DNA from: an uncultured Eubacteriales bacterium
GTDB taxonomy: Bacteria > Bacillota > Clostridia > Oscillospirales > CAG-272
NCBI GenBank assembly: GCA_934378145.1
Contig: CAKXXW010000011.1
Coordinates: 1 to 50,077 of the forward strand
Reading direction: 5' to 3'
Length of the DNA stretch: 50,077 bases
Part shown: piece after piece, positions 31,308 through 40,135 of the stretch
How positions within the stretch are numbered: the first letter of the stretch is position 1
Layout of the letters: each line of letters starts with the position of its first letter
Translations under genes and position numbers: made by a program
The notes under the pieces: model-generated
What the model was told of the DNA's origin: nothing
Database searches by the model: none
Seen by the model: only the letters and a program-made list of their open reading frames with translations

Positions 31308-32771
31308 TCAGCTCCTTTCGTACAGCTTGTTAAGGTATGCGTAATGCCTTCGGTCTATCGTTGAAAGCTGGTCATATGTCACCCTGTAAGACCAGTTACC
31401 TGCCGCATTCCCGGGGCGGTTGAGCCTCGTGTCCGAGCCGTATCCGAGAAGATCCTGAAGCGGAAATATCACGGCTCCCGCCGACGACGCAAGCATGCGG
31501 CGGATGATCGTTGAGATCGACGCCTCCCAATTGCCCGAATAACCCATATATTCAAGCATCCAGCTCCGTGTGCCAGGGTCAAGCTCCCATAACCATCCGA
31601 GCAGGGTGTTGTTATCGTGCGTTCCCGTATATGCCACACAGTTTTTTACATAGTTGTGCGGAAGGTGCGGGCTGTCGGGATCGCCGAGAAAGGCGAACTG
31701 AAGCACCCTCATTCCGGGGAAATTTCCGTATTCACGCAATGCGGCGACTTCATCTGTTATTACTCCGAGATCCTCGGCGATTATCAGTTTGCCGTCAGAT
31801 ATTTCGGAGAGCATTCTTATAAAGCTCTTTCCGGGTCCTTTTTCCCAGTGACCTTCTTTTGCGGTCTCGGCACCGGCAGGGACCGACCAATAGGATTCAA
31901 GTCCGCGGAAGTGATCTATCCTTACGCCGTCAAAAAGGCTCAGCTCATGCGCGAGCCTGGCGCGCCACCATCCGTAGCCGTCCTTCTTCATTTTCTTCCA
32001 GTCATATATGGGGTTGCCCCAAAGTTGACCGTCAGCCGAGAAATAATCGGGCGGTACTCCGGCGACCGCAGACGGTCTGCCCTCTCTGTCGGTCAGAAAA
32101 AGCTCTCTTCCGAAGCAAACATCGGCGCTGTCATAAGATACATAAATCGGAATGTCGCCGATTATCTTTACACCGCGGGAGGCGGCGTGTTTTCTGACCT
32201 TTTCCCACTGTCCGAAAAAGAAATACTGAACGAACCGACGGAAGAATAATTCTTCCTCGCTGTATTCGGAGACGGTCCATTCGTACCACGGCAGGTTATG
32301 GTTTGCCTCCTTAAGCGCGAGAAAGCGGCAGGCATCTGCGAGATATCTGTCAGCCTCGGTAAAATCGGTGATCGCCTTTTTAAGGTCATCGCCGGAACGC
32401 GAGGCAGCAAGTCTGAGAAGATCGAGCCTTTCTTTTCCGAGTCTCTCATATTCGCAGATATAGGGGGTCTTCTGTTCCGCTTCGGAAAGCTCTTTTTCGG
32501 TCAGCAGGCCTTCGTCTGCAAGTCTGCGAAGGTCTATGAAATACGGATTTCCCGCAAATGCCGAGAAAGATTTGTAAGGCGAGTTGTATTCGTCGGTCAT
32601 GCAGAACGGCAGGACCTGCCAATACGAAAAGCCGCAGTCAGCGAGAAAATCAATGAAGTCGAATGCTTCCTTCCCGAATGAGCCGCAGGAATATTTCCCC
32701 GGCAGAGAGAATACGGGAAGAAGCACTCCGGATCCCCTTGCCGTGATACCGCTTTGTTTATCAGATGACAT
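31308..32771 (-). CDS. malQ: 4-alpha-glucanotransferase (amylomaltase)
   Basis: 487 residues, GH77, usual length for the bacterial short form. It transfers alpha-1,4-glucan segments between maltodextrins, feeding glycogen breakdown. Catalytic regions are visible: DGVRIDHFRGLESYW (nucleophile Asp), LIIAEDLGVITDEV (Glu) and YTGTHDNNTLLGWLWEL (third Asp). The N-terminal GVLLPVFSLPGKYSCGSFG and YWQVLPF are family signatures. It overlaps the end of polA by 11 bp, an unusual pairing of a replication gene with a sugar enzyme, and precedes the toroid-GNAT gene. It complements the glg operon 14 kb away. Confidence 0.93.
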   Translation of the reverse strand: MSSDKQSGITARGSGVLLPVFSLPGKYSCGSFGKEAFDFIDFLADCGFSYWQVLPFCMTDEYNSPYKSFSAFAGNPYFIDLRRLADEGLLTEKELSEAEQKTPYICEYERLGKERLDLLRLAASRSGDDLKKAITDFTEADRYLADACRFLALKEANHNLPWYEWTVSEYSEEELFFRRFVQYFFFGQWEKVRKHAASRGVKIIGDIPIYVSYDSADVCFGRELFLTDREGRPSAVAGVPPDYFSADGQLWGNPIYDWKKMKKDGYGWWRARLAHELSLFDGVRIDHFRGLESYWSVPAGAETAKEGHWEKGPGKSFIRMLSEISDGKLIIAEDLGVITDEVAALREYGNFPGMRVLQFAFLGDPDSPHLPHNYVKNCVAYTGTHDNNTLLGWLWELDPGTRSWMLEYMGYSGNWEASISTIIRRMLASSAGAVIFPLQDLLGYGSDTRLNRPGNAAGNWSYRVTYDQLSTIDRRHYAYLNKLYERS

Positions 32772-35256
32772 ACCAGTTTTCGCCGTGACCTATATCCACG
32801 CTGAGCGGGACGCTGAGCTTCACGGCATTCTCCATTTCGTATTTGAGTATTGCCTCCGCTTCCTCAACGCAGTCCCGGTGAGCTTCGATAAGAAGCTCGT
32901 CGTGTACCTGAAGGATAAGGTGCGCGTCAAGTCCTTTGAGCTTTCTTGATACATTTATCATGGCTATCTTGATTATGTCCGCGGCACTTCCCTGTATCGG
33001 ACTGTTCATGGCAACACGCTCACCGAAGCTCCGGAGGTTCTTGTTCTTTCCGGCAAGCTCGGGAATATACCGGCGCCTTCCCATGATCGTTGTAACATAG
33101 CCGTTTGCGCGCGCCTCGGCTTTTACATTTTCAAGGTAGGCGGCGATGTCCGGATAGCTTGCGAGGTAATTCTCTATATATTCTTTCGCCTGTTTCATCG
33201 GAATATGCAGGTCGTTTGAAAGTCTGAAATCCCCCATTCCGTAGAGTATCCCGAAGTTTACGGCTTTCGCTCTTTTTCTCATTTCAGGCGTCACATCTTC
33301 GGGTGCTACTCCGAATACCGTCGCCGCCGTCGAGGTGTGTATGTCGGCGCCCGAGTTGAACGCCCCGATCATATTTTTATCGCCCGAGATATGGGCAAGG
33401 ATGCGAAGCTCTATCTGCGAATAGTCGGCATCTATTAAAAGGTAATTTTTGTTTTTCGGTATGAAGTAGCGCCTGAATTCCCTGCCGAGGTCGGTCTTTA
33501 TCGGTATATTCTGAAGATTCGGTTCTGATGACGAGAGCCTTCCCGTCGCGGTTCCGGTCTGTCTGAAATTTGTGTGAACGCGGTCGTTTTCATCAGCCAC
33601 CTTGACAAGCCCCTCGGCATAAGTCGACCTCAGCTTTGCCACCTGACGGTAATCGAGTATGTCCTCGATTATCTCGCTGTACGGGCGGAGCTTTTCAAGC
33701 GTTTCGGCGTTGGTCGAATATCCCGTTTTTGTCTTTTTGCCCGACGGAAGCCCGAGACGATCGAAAAGTACCTCGCCGAGCTGCTTCGGTGAATTTATGT
33801 TGAAGTGTCCGCCGGCGGCAAAATATATTCGCTCGGCGAGCAGGTTTTCGGTCTCGAGCAACCGCTCGCCGTACTTCTCTATTCCCATGCGGTCGATGCG
33901 GAAACCGGTAAGCTCCATGTCGGCAAGTATCGAGGCTGTCGGCATTTCAATATCATAGAGCAGTTTTTCTCCCCCGACCGAGGCAAGTTTTTCTTTTATT
34001 CCGGGGTATATCTCATAAACATATCGGACATTGTCGGTGTTTTCCGAATATGCCTCGCCCGTGTATTTCAGCACAAGGCGCGGAAGCGAGAAGTCATTCT
34101 CTCCCGAATCTATGATATATTCGGCGAGCATTATGTCAAATGAGAGGGTTATCCTGTCCGTTCCGTCGGTTTTCATGCGCTTGTAGATTTCTTTGCAGTC
34201 GTAGCAGGTCAGGATTTTTCCGGTAAGAGCGGCGGGAACAAATTCTTCTTTTCCGCACACATAGATATTTTTGCCGTCACAAAGCGTAAATTTCCCGTCA
34301 CGGTAGTCAAGAGCCACCGTGTCCGATGCAAATGAGTCCGGCATACCGTCGATCTTCGCGAGGACCTCTGCATTTGATTCTCCTTTGGCGGATGCGGATT
34401 CCTCAAGTCCGAACTTCTTTATGAAAGCGGAAAATTCGAGCTTTGTAAACAGCGGATATGCCGTCTTTTTGTCTATACCGCGGTATTCGGTCTCGGAGAC
34501 AGACGGAATATCTGGAACTTCGCGGCATATCTGTGCAAGTGTGCGCGAAAGATATGCACTGTCTTTGCCGGAGAGGAGCTTTTCATTCATCTTCGGTGAA
34601 AGCGAGGCATCGGGAAGATTTCCGTAAAGTCTGTCGAGCGAACCGAACTGCGAAATGAGCTTGAGCGCGGTCTTTTCTCCGATCCCGGGGACTCCCGGGA
34701 TATTGTCGGAGGAATCGCCCATGAGCGCTTTTACATCGACGAACTGTTCGGGGTCAACACCGTATTTTGCTCTGAACGCCGCACGGTCAAAGGTTATCGG
34801 CTCGGCGTTTGTTGCGAGAAGTACCGTAGTCTTGTCATTTATGAGCTGCAAGGAGTCGCGGTCGCCTGTGAGGATGAAGGTCTCGGTCGTATCGTCGGCA
34901 TTTTTGGCGAAGGTGCCGAGAATATCGTCGGCCTCGTAGCCTTCCTTTTCTATGACGGTTATGCCGAGTGCGGCGAGCGCCTGCTTGGCATAGGGAAACT
35001 GTGCGGCAAGCTCCTCGGGCATCGGTTTTCTGCCCGCCTTGTATTCCCCGTACATTTTGTGCCTGAAAGTGGGTGCCTTGAGGTCGAATGCCGCCGCACA
35101 GAAATCGGGAGAGACAAGCTCAAGGTTGCGGTTTATTATGTTTATGAAGCCGAACACTGCGTTTGTCGGTATTCCGTCCTTTGTGCTTAAGGGGCGCACA
35201 CCGTAAAAAGCGCGGTTCAGTATGCTGTTTCCGTCAATTACCAGAAGCTTTTTCAT
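32761..35256 (-). CDS. polA: DNA polymerase I, with an apparently inactive proofreading domain
   Basis: 831 residues. Residues 1-290 are the 5'-3' exonuclease (LLVIDGNSILNRAFYG, GYEADDILGTFA, GDSSDNIPGVPGIGEKTA). Residues about 300-460 are a degenerate 3'-5' exonuclease: the acidic motifs are missing (ALDYRDGK instead of an FDTET-like block), as in Bacillus and other Firmicutes. Residues 465-831 are the family A polymerase, with DADYSQIELRILAHIS, RRAKAVNFGILYGMG and LQVHDELLIEA. It fills gaps and removes RNA primers. I start at ATG 35256 (MKKLLVIDG); the frame also has an ATG at 35277, further into the upstream gene. Overlaps on both sides bind it to orf291 and malQ. Confidence 0.93.
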   Translation of the reverse strand: MKKLLVIDGNSILNRAFYGVRPLSTKDGIPTNAVFGFINIINRNLELVSPDFCAAAFDLKAPTFRHKMYGEYKAGRKPMPEELAAQFPYAKQALAALGITVIEKEGYEADDILGTFAKNADDTTETFILTGDRDSLQLINDKTTVLLATNAEPITFDRAAFRAKYGVDPEQFVDVKALMGDSSDNIPGVPGIGEKTALKLISQFGSLDRLYGNLPDASLSPKMNEKLLSGKDSAYLSRTLAQICREVPDIPSVSETEYRGIDKKTAYPLFTKLEFSAFIKKFGLEESASAKGESNAEVLAKIDGMPDSFASDTVALDYRDGKFTLCDGKNIYVCGKEEFVPAALTGKILTCYDCKEIYKRMKTDGTDRITLSFDIMLAEYIIDSGENDFSLPRLVLKYTGEAYSENTDNVRYVYEIYPGIKEKLASVGGEKLLYDIEMPTASILADMELTGFRIDRMGIEKYGERLLETENLLAERIYFAAGGHFNINSPKQLGEVLFDRLGLPSGKKTKTGYSTNAETLEKLRPYSEIIEDILDYRQVAKLRSTYAEGLVKVADENDRVHTNFRQTGTATGRLSSSEPNLQNIPIKTDLGREFRRYFIPKNKNYLLIDADYSQIELRILAHISGDKNMIGAFNSGADIHTSTAATVFGVAPEDVTPEMRKRAKAVNFGILYGMGDFRLSNDLHIPMKQAKEYIENYLASYPDIAAYLENVKAEARANGYVTTIMGRRRYIPELAGKNKNLRSFGERVAMNSPIQGSAADIIKIAMINVSRKLKGLDAHLILQVHDELLIEAHRDCVEEAEAILKYEMENAVKLSVPLSVDIGHGENWYVI

Positions 35257-36109
35257 TCTTTTCTTTCTCACTTTCATCTTGTTTTCCGAGCTTGCGGAAG
35301 TAGAGAAGCAGTCCCGTTACACTTCCCGCGACGATAGCAGTTCCGATGACCGCCGCAAGGATTATGCGTGATATTATCGGTGTCTCCGCGGCGGGAAGCC
35401 CGTATTCGTGAACCGTGACCGAGCGTATCTTAAGCTCCCCGTCAAGGTTGTCATCCGTTATGACTATATCCTGCGGTCTCACACTGTCGCTGTCCATATC
35501 GGTACGAAGAGTGCCGTTATTATGCCGTATCTTATATTCGAGCCTGAAATAATACGCGGTGAATTCTTTCCCTCCGTCGGTCCTTTTTGAACTTCCCATG
35601 TCGGTTATTACAGCGTCATAGACCTTCTGAGCCGTGAACTTTCCCTTGCGACCGAAGGAGATAAGCTCTTCTTGACCGTATCCCGATGGATCCTTACCTT
35701 CCGATCTCAGAACATCCTTTCCGACCGCGGCAAGGTAATCGTCACCGAAGCAGGAATTGTATGTGCCGTCGTCTCCGCTCTGGATCGCGAGAAGAAGTCT
35801 GATAAGAAGCCCCACGGCGCTGTTGTCGTAATCCGCATATGTTTCATCCGACACCGAAATGCTCTTGCCGACCGCCTCGTCACGGTATATTATGAAGGAC
35901 GGGGTGATATGATCGCGGTAGATCGGATCCTGCATTATGTCATAGTTATAGTCGGCTTCGTAGAAGTTGAAGCTGCCTGAGGAACTGTCGGTCTTCTTGA
36001 CAAAAAAGCCTTCGGAATAAAGCACAAAGGCGCCCGCGAAGACCGCGAGAATGAGGCAGACCGAAATCGCCGTCGCGATTATTTTTTTCTGGATCATTTT
36101 GCTTTTCAT
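35234..36109 (-). CDS. Membrane-anchored protein of unknown function upstream of polA
   Basis: 291 residues with a transmembrane segment at each end (about 10-32 and 248-270) and an extracytoplasmic domain between them (about 35-245). The outer domain is rich in Asp, Tyr and Ser and has no cysteine pair or recognised motif; the C-terminus is a charged cytoplasmic tail. Not recognised. AGGAGC precedes the ATG, and a promoter of its own lies upstream. It overlaps polA by 23 bp, so it is the first gene of the polA-malQ-toroid operon. A role as a sensor or envelope protein is possible from topology only. Confidence 0.65.
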   Translation of the reverse strand: MKSKMIQKKIIATAISVCLILAVFAGAFVLYSEGFFVKKTDSSSGSFNFYEADYNYDIMQDPIYRDHITPSFIIYRDEAVGKSISVSDETYADYDNSAVGLLIRLLLAIQSGDDGTYNSCFGDDYLAAVGKDVLRSEGKDPSGYGQEELISFGRKGKFTAQKVYDAVITDMGSSKRTDGGKEFTAYYFRLEYKIRHNNGTLRTDMDSDSVRPQDIVITDDNLDGELKIRSVTVHEYGLPAAETPIISRIILAAVIGTAIVAGSVTGLLLYFRKLGKQDESEKEKNEKASGN

Positions 36110-36157
36110 AAAAAGCTCCTGCTCTTTTATTCGGTAAGGATACCCGTTATCGGAATT

Positions 36158-36186
36158 ATTTTATCATAAAAAACCCGTTATTACAA
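36158..36186 (-). promoter_or_regulatory. Promoter of the polA operon, flanked by direct repeats
   Basis: TTGTAA (36186-36181), 17-nt spacer, TAAAAT (36163-36158), with an upstream TG making an extended -10. ACCCGTTAT occurs twice on the plus strand (36142-36150 and 36173-36181), 31 bp apart, flanking the -10; these could be regulator sites. Confidence 0.6.
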
Positions 36187-36226
36187 TAACCGTATCAAAT
36201 AAAACGCGAAAAAGTGTGATTTTATA

Positions 36227-36255
36227 TTGCCGTGCGGGAGGTTTTATGATATAAT
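36227..36255 (+). promoter_or_regulatory. Promoter of lepB and following genes
   Basis: TTGCCG (36227-36232), 17-nt spacer, TATAAT (36250-36255) with an extended TG. It is divergent from the polA-operon promoter, and the lepB start lies 40 nt downstream. Confidence 0.7.
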
Positions 36256-36294
36256 ATACTATAAATGTGATTTTTCAATCCGGTGGAGGTTTCT

Positions 36295-36942
36295 ATGGTC
36301 GAAGAAAATATACCGAACGAAAACGAAGAAAACAAAAAGCCGAAGCGCTCTCCCATTCGGGAGATATTCGATTATGTTGAGATATTCATTCTGGCGGCGA
36401 GTGCGGTGCTTTTGCTGTTTACCTTCAGCATAAGGATATGCCGCGTTGACGGAAGCTCTATGTTCCCGACGCTGAAGGACGGGCAGACACTGCTGGCATC
36501 CGATCTTTTCTATACTCCGAAAACGGGTGATATTGTCGTTTTCCATCAGGATTACAATGTTGTCGAGAGCCTCAACAAGCCTCTGGTCAAACGCGTCATC
36601 GCGACAGGCGGTCAGTATTACAGGATAGAATACCTTGAGGATTACGACAAGGACAACAAAATGTTCCTCAGGATGAAGGTATATGTCGGAAGCTCGGAAA
36701 AACTTACCGAGAGCGACCTTCTTACCGAAGAATATATGGATTATTCGGTGGCTTATGAAAACAGGCGGATAAGTATCCTTCCCGGTACGGTCACGGAAGG
36801 CTTCGTTCCGGAAGGGCAGGTCTTCGTCATGGGCGACAACCGATACAATTCGATAGACAGCCGCTTCAATGTCGGGCTTGTCGATGAGCGATGCATACTC
36901 GGAAGGGTCATATTCAGCCTTTCGCCGTTCGGAGGTGTGTGA
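36295..36942 (+). CDS. lepB: Signal peptidase I
   Basis: 215 residues. A cytoplasmic N-terminus rich in Asn, Glu and Lys is followed by one membrane helix (about 29-48) and the catalytic domain outside. The catalytic Ser lies in DGSSMFPTL (about 54-62) and the general-base Lys in LVKRVIATGG; box E is MGDNRYNSIDSR. It removes signal peptides from secreted proteins. I start at ATG 36295, right after GGTGGAGG; the GTG 12 nt upstream is itself part of that ribosome site. The rbgA start follows the stop by 2 nt. Confidence 0.93.
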   Translation: MVEENIPNENEENKKPKRSPIREIFDYVEIFILAASAVLLLFTFSIRICRVDGSSMFPTLKDGQTLLASDLFYTPKTGDIVVFHQDYNVVESLNKPLVKRVIATGGQYYRIEYLEDYDKDNKMFLRMKVYVGSSEKLTESDLLTEEYMDYSVAYENRRISILPGTVTEGFVPEGQVFVMGDNRYNSIDSRFNVGLVDERCILGRVIFSLSPFGGV

Positions 36943-36944
36943 CA

Positions 36945-37802
36945 ATGCAGGAAAAGCAGATACAGTGGTTCCCCGGGCATATGGCGAAAACACGCCGTAT
37001 GATCTCCGAGAATCTTAAAAATGTTGATATAGTTATAGAAATACTCGATGCAAGGATCCCGCGCAGCTCGAGAAACCCCGAGATATCAAGGCTTATCGGG
37101 CAGAAGCCGTCACTGATACTTCTCAACAAATGTTCGCTTGCCGATCCTGCGATGACGAAAGGGTGGGTGAACTTCTACACATCCGACAGCTCGGTCTGCA
37201 TTGCGACCGATTGCATCACCGGAGAGGGACTAAAAGCTATCGCTCCTGCCGTGAAAGGGATACTTTTCGAGAAGGTCGAACGCTATGAGAAAAAAGGAAT
37301 GAACGGCAGGACGCTTAAGGCTATGGTTCTCGGTATCCCGAATGTCGGGAAATCCTCGCTGATAAACAAGCTCTGCGGTTCCAAAAAGGCAAAGGTCGAA
37401 AACCGTCCCGGTGTTACCCTTGACAAGCAGTGGTTCGCAACGAGCGTCGGGCTTGATCTTCTCGATATGCCGGGCGTCCTCTGGCCGAAATTCGATGACA
37501 GGACGGTCGGAGAAAACCTCGCTCTCACCGGAGCGATCAAGGACAGCATCCTTGACATCGAATCGCTTGCTGCGGTGCTTTGCTCACGCCTTGTGAAGAG
37601 CTACCCTGCCCTGCTTTGCGCGAGATATAAGCTCGAGAGCATTCCCGAAGAGCTTCAACCTTATCAGGTGGTCGAGCTTATCGGAAAAAAGAGAGGCTTC
37701 CTTGTTTCAGGCGGCGAAATAAACACCGAACGCACGGCAAATATGCTGCTTGACGAATTCAGATCCGGAAAGATCGGAAGGATAACGCTTGACAATATAT
37801 GA
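36945..37802 (+). CDS. rbgA: Ribosome biogenesis GTPase RbgA (YlqF)
   Basis: 285 residues. It is a circularly permuted GTPase: G4 (LNKCSLAD) comes first, then G1 (GIPNVGKSSLIN), a GVT-type G2 and G3 (DMPG). The N-terminus IQWFPGHMAKTRR and a C-terminal helical domain fit RbgA, which matures the 50S subunit late in assembly. GGAGG in the last lepB codons serves as its ribosome site; the ATG is at 36945. Its stop overlaps the rnhB start by 4 bp. The lepB-rbgA-rnhB-yraN order is common in Firmicutes. Confidence 0.94.
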   Translation: MQEKQIQWFPGHMAKTRRMISENLKNVDIVIEILDARIPRSSRNPEISRLIGQKPSLILLNKCSLADPAMTKGWVNFYTSDSSVCIATDCITGEGLKAIAPAVKGILFEKVERYEKKGMNGRTLKAMVLGIPNVGKSSLINKLCGSKKAKVENRPGVTLDKQWFATSVGLDLLDMPGVLWPKFDDRTVGENLALTGAIKDSILDIESLAAVLCSRLVKSYPALLCARYKLESIPEELQPYQVVELIGKKRGFLVSGGEINTERTANMLLDEFRSGKIGRITLDNI

Positions 37803-38425
37803 AAAATGAGCTTTCGTATTCAATAGAAAATGAACTTCGCGCCGAGGGCTATCGCGTAATCTGCGGAGTCGATGAAGCCGGGCGCGGTCCGCTTTGCGGA
37901 CCTGTCTGCGCGGGAGCCTGCATACTTCGGGAGGGCGAAGTCATAGAGGGCTTGAACGACTCGAAAAAGCTCTCGGCTGCCCGTCGCGAGGCGCTCTTTG
38001 ATGAGATAACCGAGAAAGCCGTCGCGTGGTCTGTCGCTCTCGGAACAGTCGAAGAAATAAACGAAACGAATATACTTGAAGCCACGCTTCTCGCCATGCG
38101 CCGCGCCATCGCGGGGCTTAAGGTAAAGCCAGATTTTGCTCTCATTGACGGGAACATCTGCCGCGGATTCGACCTTCCCGCTAAGAGCGTGATACACGGG
38201 GATGCGCTGTCGCCCTCGATAGCTGCGGCTTCGATACTTGCAAAGGTCACCCGTGACCGCATATGCGACGACCTTGATGAGGAATATCCGCAGTACGGTA
38301 TCGCAAAGCACAAGGGCTACGGAACGAAGGAACATATGGATGCGCTCCGCCGTTACGGCCCCGCACCTATCTACCGCACCAAATTCATCAGATTTCTTGA
38401 CAATGACAACAAAAACGATAGGTGA
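37799..38425 (+). CDS. rnhB: Ribonuclease HII
   Basis: 208 residues, normal length. It cuts RNA in RNA-DNA hybrids and single ribonucleotides in DNA. The catalytic pair is visible in CGVDEAGRGPLCGPV (Asp-Glu at about 23-24); the other carboxylates lie in ALIDGN and SILAKVTRDR. The ATGA overlap with rbgA and a 23-bp overlap with yraN put it inside a tight operon. Confidence 0.95.
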   Translation: MKNELSYSIENELRAEGYRVICGVDEAGRGPLCGPVCAGACILREGEVIEGLNDSKKLSAARREALFDEITEKAVAWSVALGTVEEINETNILEATLLAMRRAIAGLKVKPDFALIDGNICRGFDLPAKSVIHGDALSPSIAAASILAKVTRDRICDDLDEEYPQYGIAKHKGYGTKEHMDALRRYGPAPIYRTKFIRFLDNDNKNDR

Positions 38426-38792
38426 TCTCGGCGAATACGAAGCCGTGCGGTTCCTCAAAAAGAAGCGGATAAAACCTATCGTGAGGAACTATCGCAGCGG
38501 CAGAAATGAGATAGATATAATTGCCGGAAACAAGGAGTATATTATCTTCGCCGAGGTAAAGACCCGCGCGCTGACGCCGGGTAACGAGCGCTTCGGCTCT
38601 GCGGCATCGGCGGTCGACCGTGAAAAGCGTCGGCGGCTCATCGCCGCGGCGAAGGATTACCTGCGCGAAAATTGCGAGATCCGTCAACCGAGATTCGATG
38701 TGATCGAGGTCTACCTTGACGGTTCGGACGGAAAATATCGGGTCGCCGAGATAAATCACATAGAGAACGCTTTCGGAAAGAACAGCGTATAA
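38403..38792 (+). CDS. yraN: YraN/UPF0102-family putative endonuclease
   Basis: 129 residues. It has the nuclease-like fold of the family with GDLGEYEAVRFLKKKRIKPIVRNYR, the NEIDIIAGN block and FAEVKTR, which together give the E/D-ExK-type active site. The natural role is uncertain; DNA recombination or repair has been suggested. The ATG at 38403 lies inside rnhB and has no clear ribosome site, so translation is probably coupled. Its neighbour rnhB is the usual one. Confidence 0.88.
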   Translation: MTTKTIGDLGEYEAVRFLKKKRIKPIVRNYRSGRNEIDIIAGNKEYIIFAEVKTRALTPGNERFGSAASAVDREKRRRLIAAAKDYLRENCEIRQPRFDVIEVYLDGSDGKYRVAEINHIENAFGKNSV

Positions 38793-38831
38793 TACTGTCG
38801 CGGTGTCTCTTGCCGCAAAGAAAGGATATTT

Positions 38832-39773
38832 ATGAATTACTTTGATCTTCACTGCGATACACCTTACAGGATGTACGGAGAAAAGCAGGGATTTGACAAA
38901 AACGAGCTTCATGTCTCACTTGAGCGCGCGTCGTATTTCGGGCATTATGCCCAGCTTGCCGCCTACTGCTCGGCGAGAAAGCGCACCGACGAGGAGGCTT
39001 TTGAAAAATACATCCGTGTTAACGATTATTTTTGCCGCGAGCTTGAAAGGCTCTCCGACAGAGTAAAGGTATGCCTTGATTTTTCGGACCTTGAGGTAGC
39101 GGAGATTTCCGGTAAAGCCGCGATATTCCATATGGTCGAGGACGCAAGGATCCTTGCCGGCAATCTTTCAAGGCTCGATCTGCTTTACGGACGAGGCTGC
39201 CGCTTTCTGACCCTCGTCTGGGGACAGACCTCCTGCATCGGCGGTGCGCACGATACCAACGAGGGACTTACAGAGTTCGGAAAGGATGTCGCCCGCAGGT
39301 GCTTTGAGATAGGCATGGTTCCCGATATTTCTCATTCCTCCGAACAGTCGGTCGACGACCTTGCCGTTATCGCGCTTGAAAAAAACAAGCCTTTTATTGC
39401 TTCGCACTCCAATTCGTATGAGGTCTACGGTCATTCGAGAAACCTGCGTGACCGCCACCTTGATACACTGATAGAGCTTGGCGGACTCGTCGGCGTCAGT
39501 ATGTGCGATTCGCACATAAAGCCTAAGAGCGAGGGGCATCCCGGAGTTGATGATGTTATCAGACATATAGAGCATTACCTTGAGCGCGGCGCCGAGGACT
39601 GCATTGCTTTCGGATGCGATTTCGACGGCTGTGATCTTCCCGACGGGATAGAAAGCATCTCGGATATATACAAGGTGCCGGAACGCATGGCGCAGCTAAA
39701 TTACAGCGAAAAGCTGATAGAAAAGCTCTGCTACGAAAACGCCCGCAGCTTTATAAAAAGAAATCTGAAATAA
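38832..39773 (+). CDS. Membrane-dipeptidase-family (M19) metallopeptidase
   Basis: 313 residues. Zinc ligands of the M19 family are in place: FDLHCDTPYRM at the N-terminus, FHMVEDARIL (bridging Glu), PDISHSSEQSVDD, FIASHSNSYEVYGHSRNL and FGCDFDGCDLP. It probably hydrolyses dipeptides, including those with a C-terminal D-residue, in the cytoplasm, as there is no signal peptide. AAAGGATATTT precedes the ATG. It is the last gene of the lepB series and is followed by a hairpin shared with the convergent DUF1540 gene. Confidence 0.9.
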   Translation: MNYFDLHCDTPYRMYGEKQGFDKNELHVSLERASYFGHYAQLAAYCSARKRTDEEAFEKYIRVNDYFCRELERLSDRVKVCLDFSDLEVAEISGKAAIFHMVEDARILAGNLSRLDLLYGRGCRFLTLVWGQTSCIGGAHDTNEGLTEFGKDVARRCFEIGMVPDISHSSEQSVDDLAVIALEKNKPFIASHSNSYEVYGHSRNLRDRHLDTLIELGGLVGVSMCDSHIKPKSEGHPGVDDVIRHIEHYLERGAEDCIAFGCDFDGCDLPDGIESISDIYKVPERMAQLNYSEKLIEKLCYENARSFIKRNLK

Positions 39774-39803
39774 AAAACGGGACCCCGAATACACGGGATC
39801 CCG
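39772..39803 (-). terminator. Terminator of the DUF1540 gene
   Basis: On the minus strand a 10-bp stem (CGGGATCCCG with CGGGGTCCCG, one G-T pair) is followed by six Ts. The mismatch becomes C-A on the plus strand and no T-tract follows there, so it works mainly for the minus-strand gene. Confidence 0.75.
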
Positions 39804-39815
39804 CGAAAAGGGAGC

Positions 39816-40001
39816 TTACTCAGCCTTCGGCTTGAAGGTCGCGCAGACCGTATCGGCGCTCGTCTGAGCCGAGGTGGGACCTACCGCTATGCAGTCGGCA
39901 GTGCAGTAGCACTCGCCCGAATGATAGTGGCAGTTCTTGACATCGCATCTGATGCCGTCGTTGTGATGACGACAGGAATTGCAGCTCTTATCTTCACTCA
40001 T
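39816..40001 (-). CDS. DUF1540 small cysteine-rich protein
   Basis: 61 residues with eight cysteines in CNSCRHHNDGIRCDVKNC and HYHSGECYCTADC, the DUF1540 pattern, here with an extra N-terminal Cys pair. The arrangement suggests metal (probably zinc) binding. Such proteins are widespread in clostridia, and their function is unknown. AAGGAG precedes the ATG, and a terminator follows. It is divergent from the phosphoesterase gene. Confidence 0.85.
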   Translation of the reverse strand: MSEDKSCNSCRHHNDGIRCDVKNCHYHSGECYCTADCIAVGPTSAQTSADTVCATFKPKAE

Positions 40002-40135
40002 AACAGTTTCTCCTTGCCGCTTTTGCGGCCAAAAAATTCTGTCGTTCTCGCAATGCCTTATTATTATATCCCGCTTTGCCCGCGCGATACACGGCGTCAC
40101 AAAAATACCTTTACCGAAAGGCACGAAAAGCTAAA

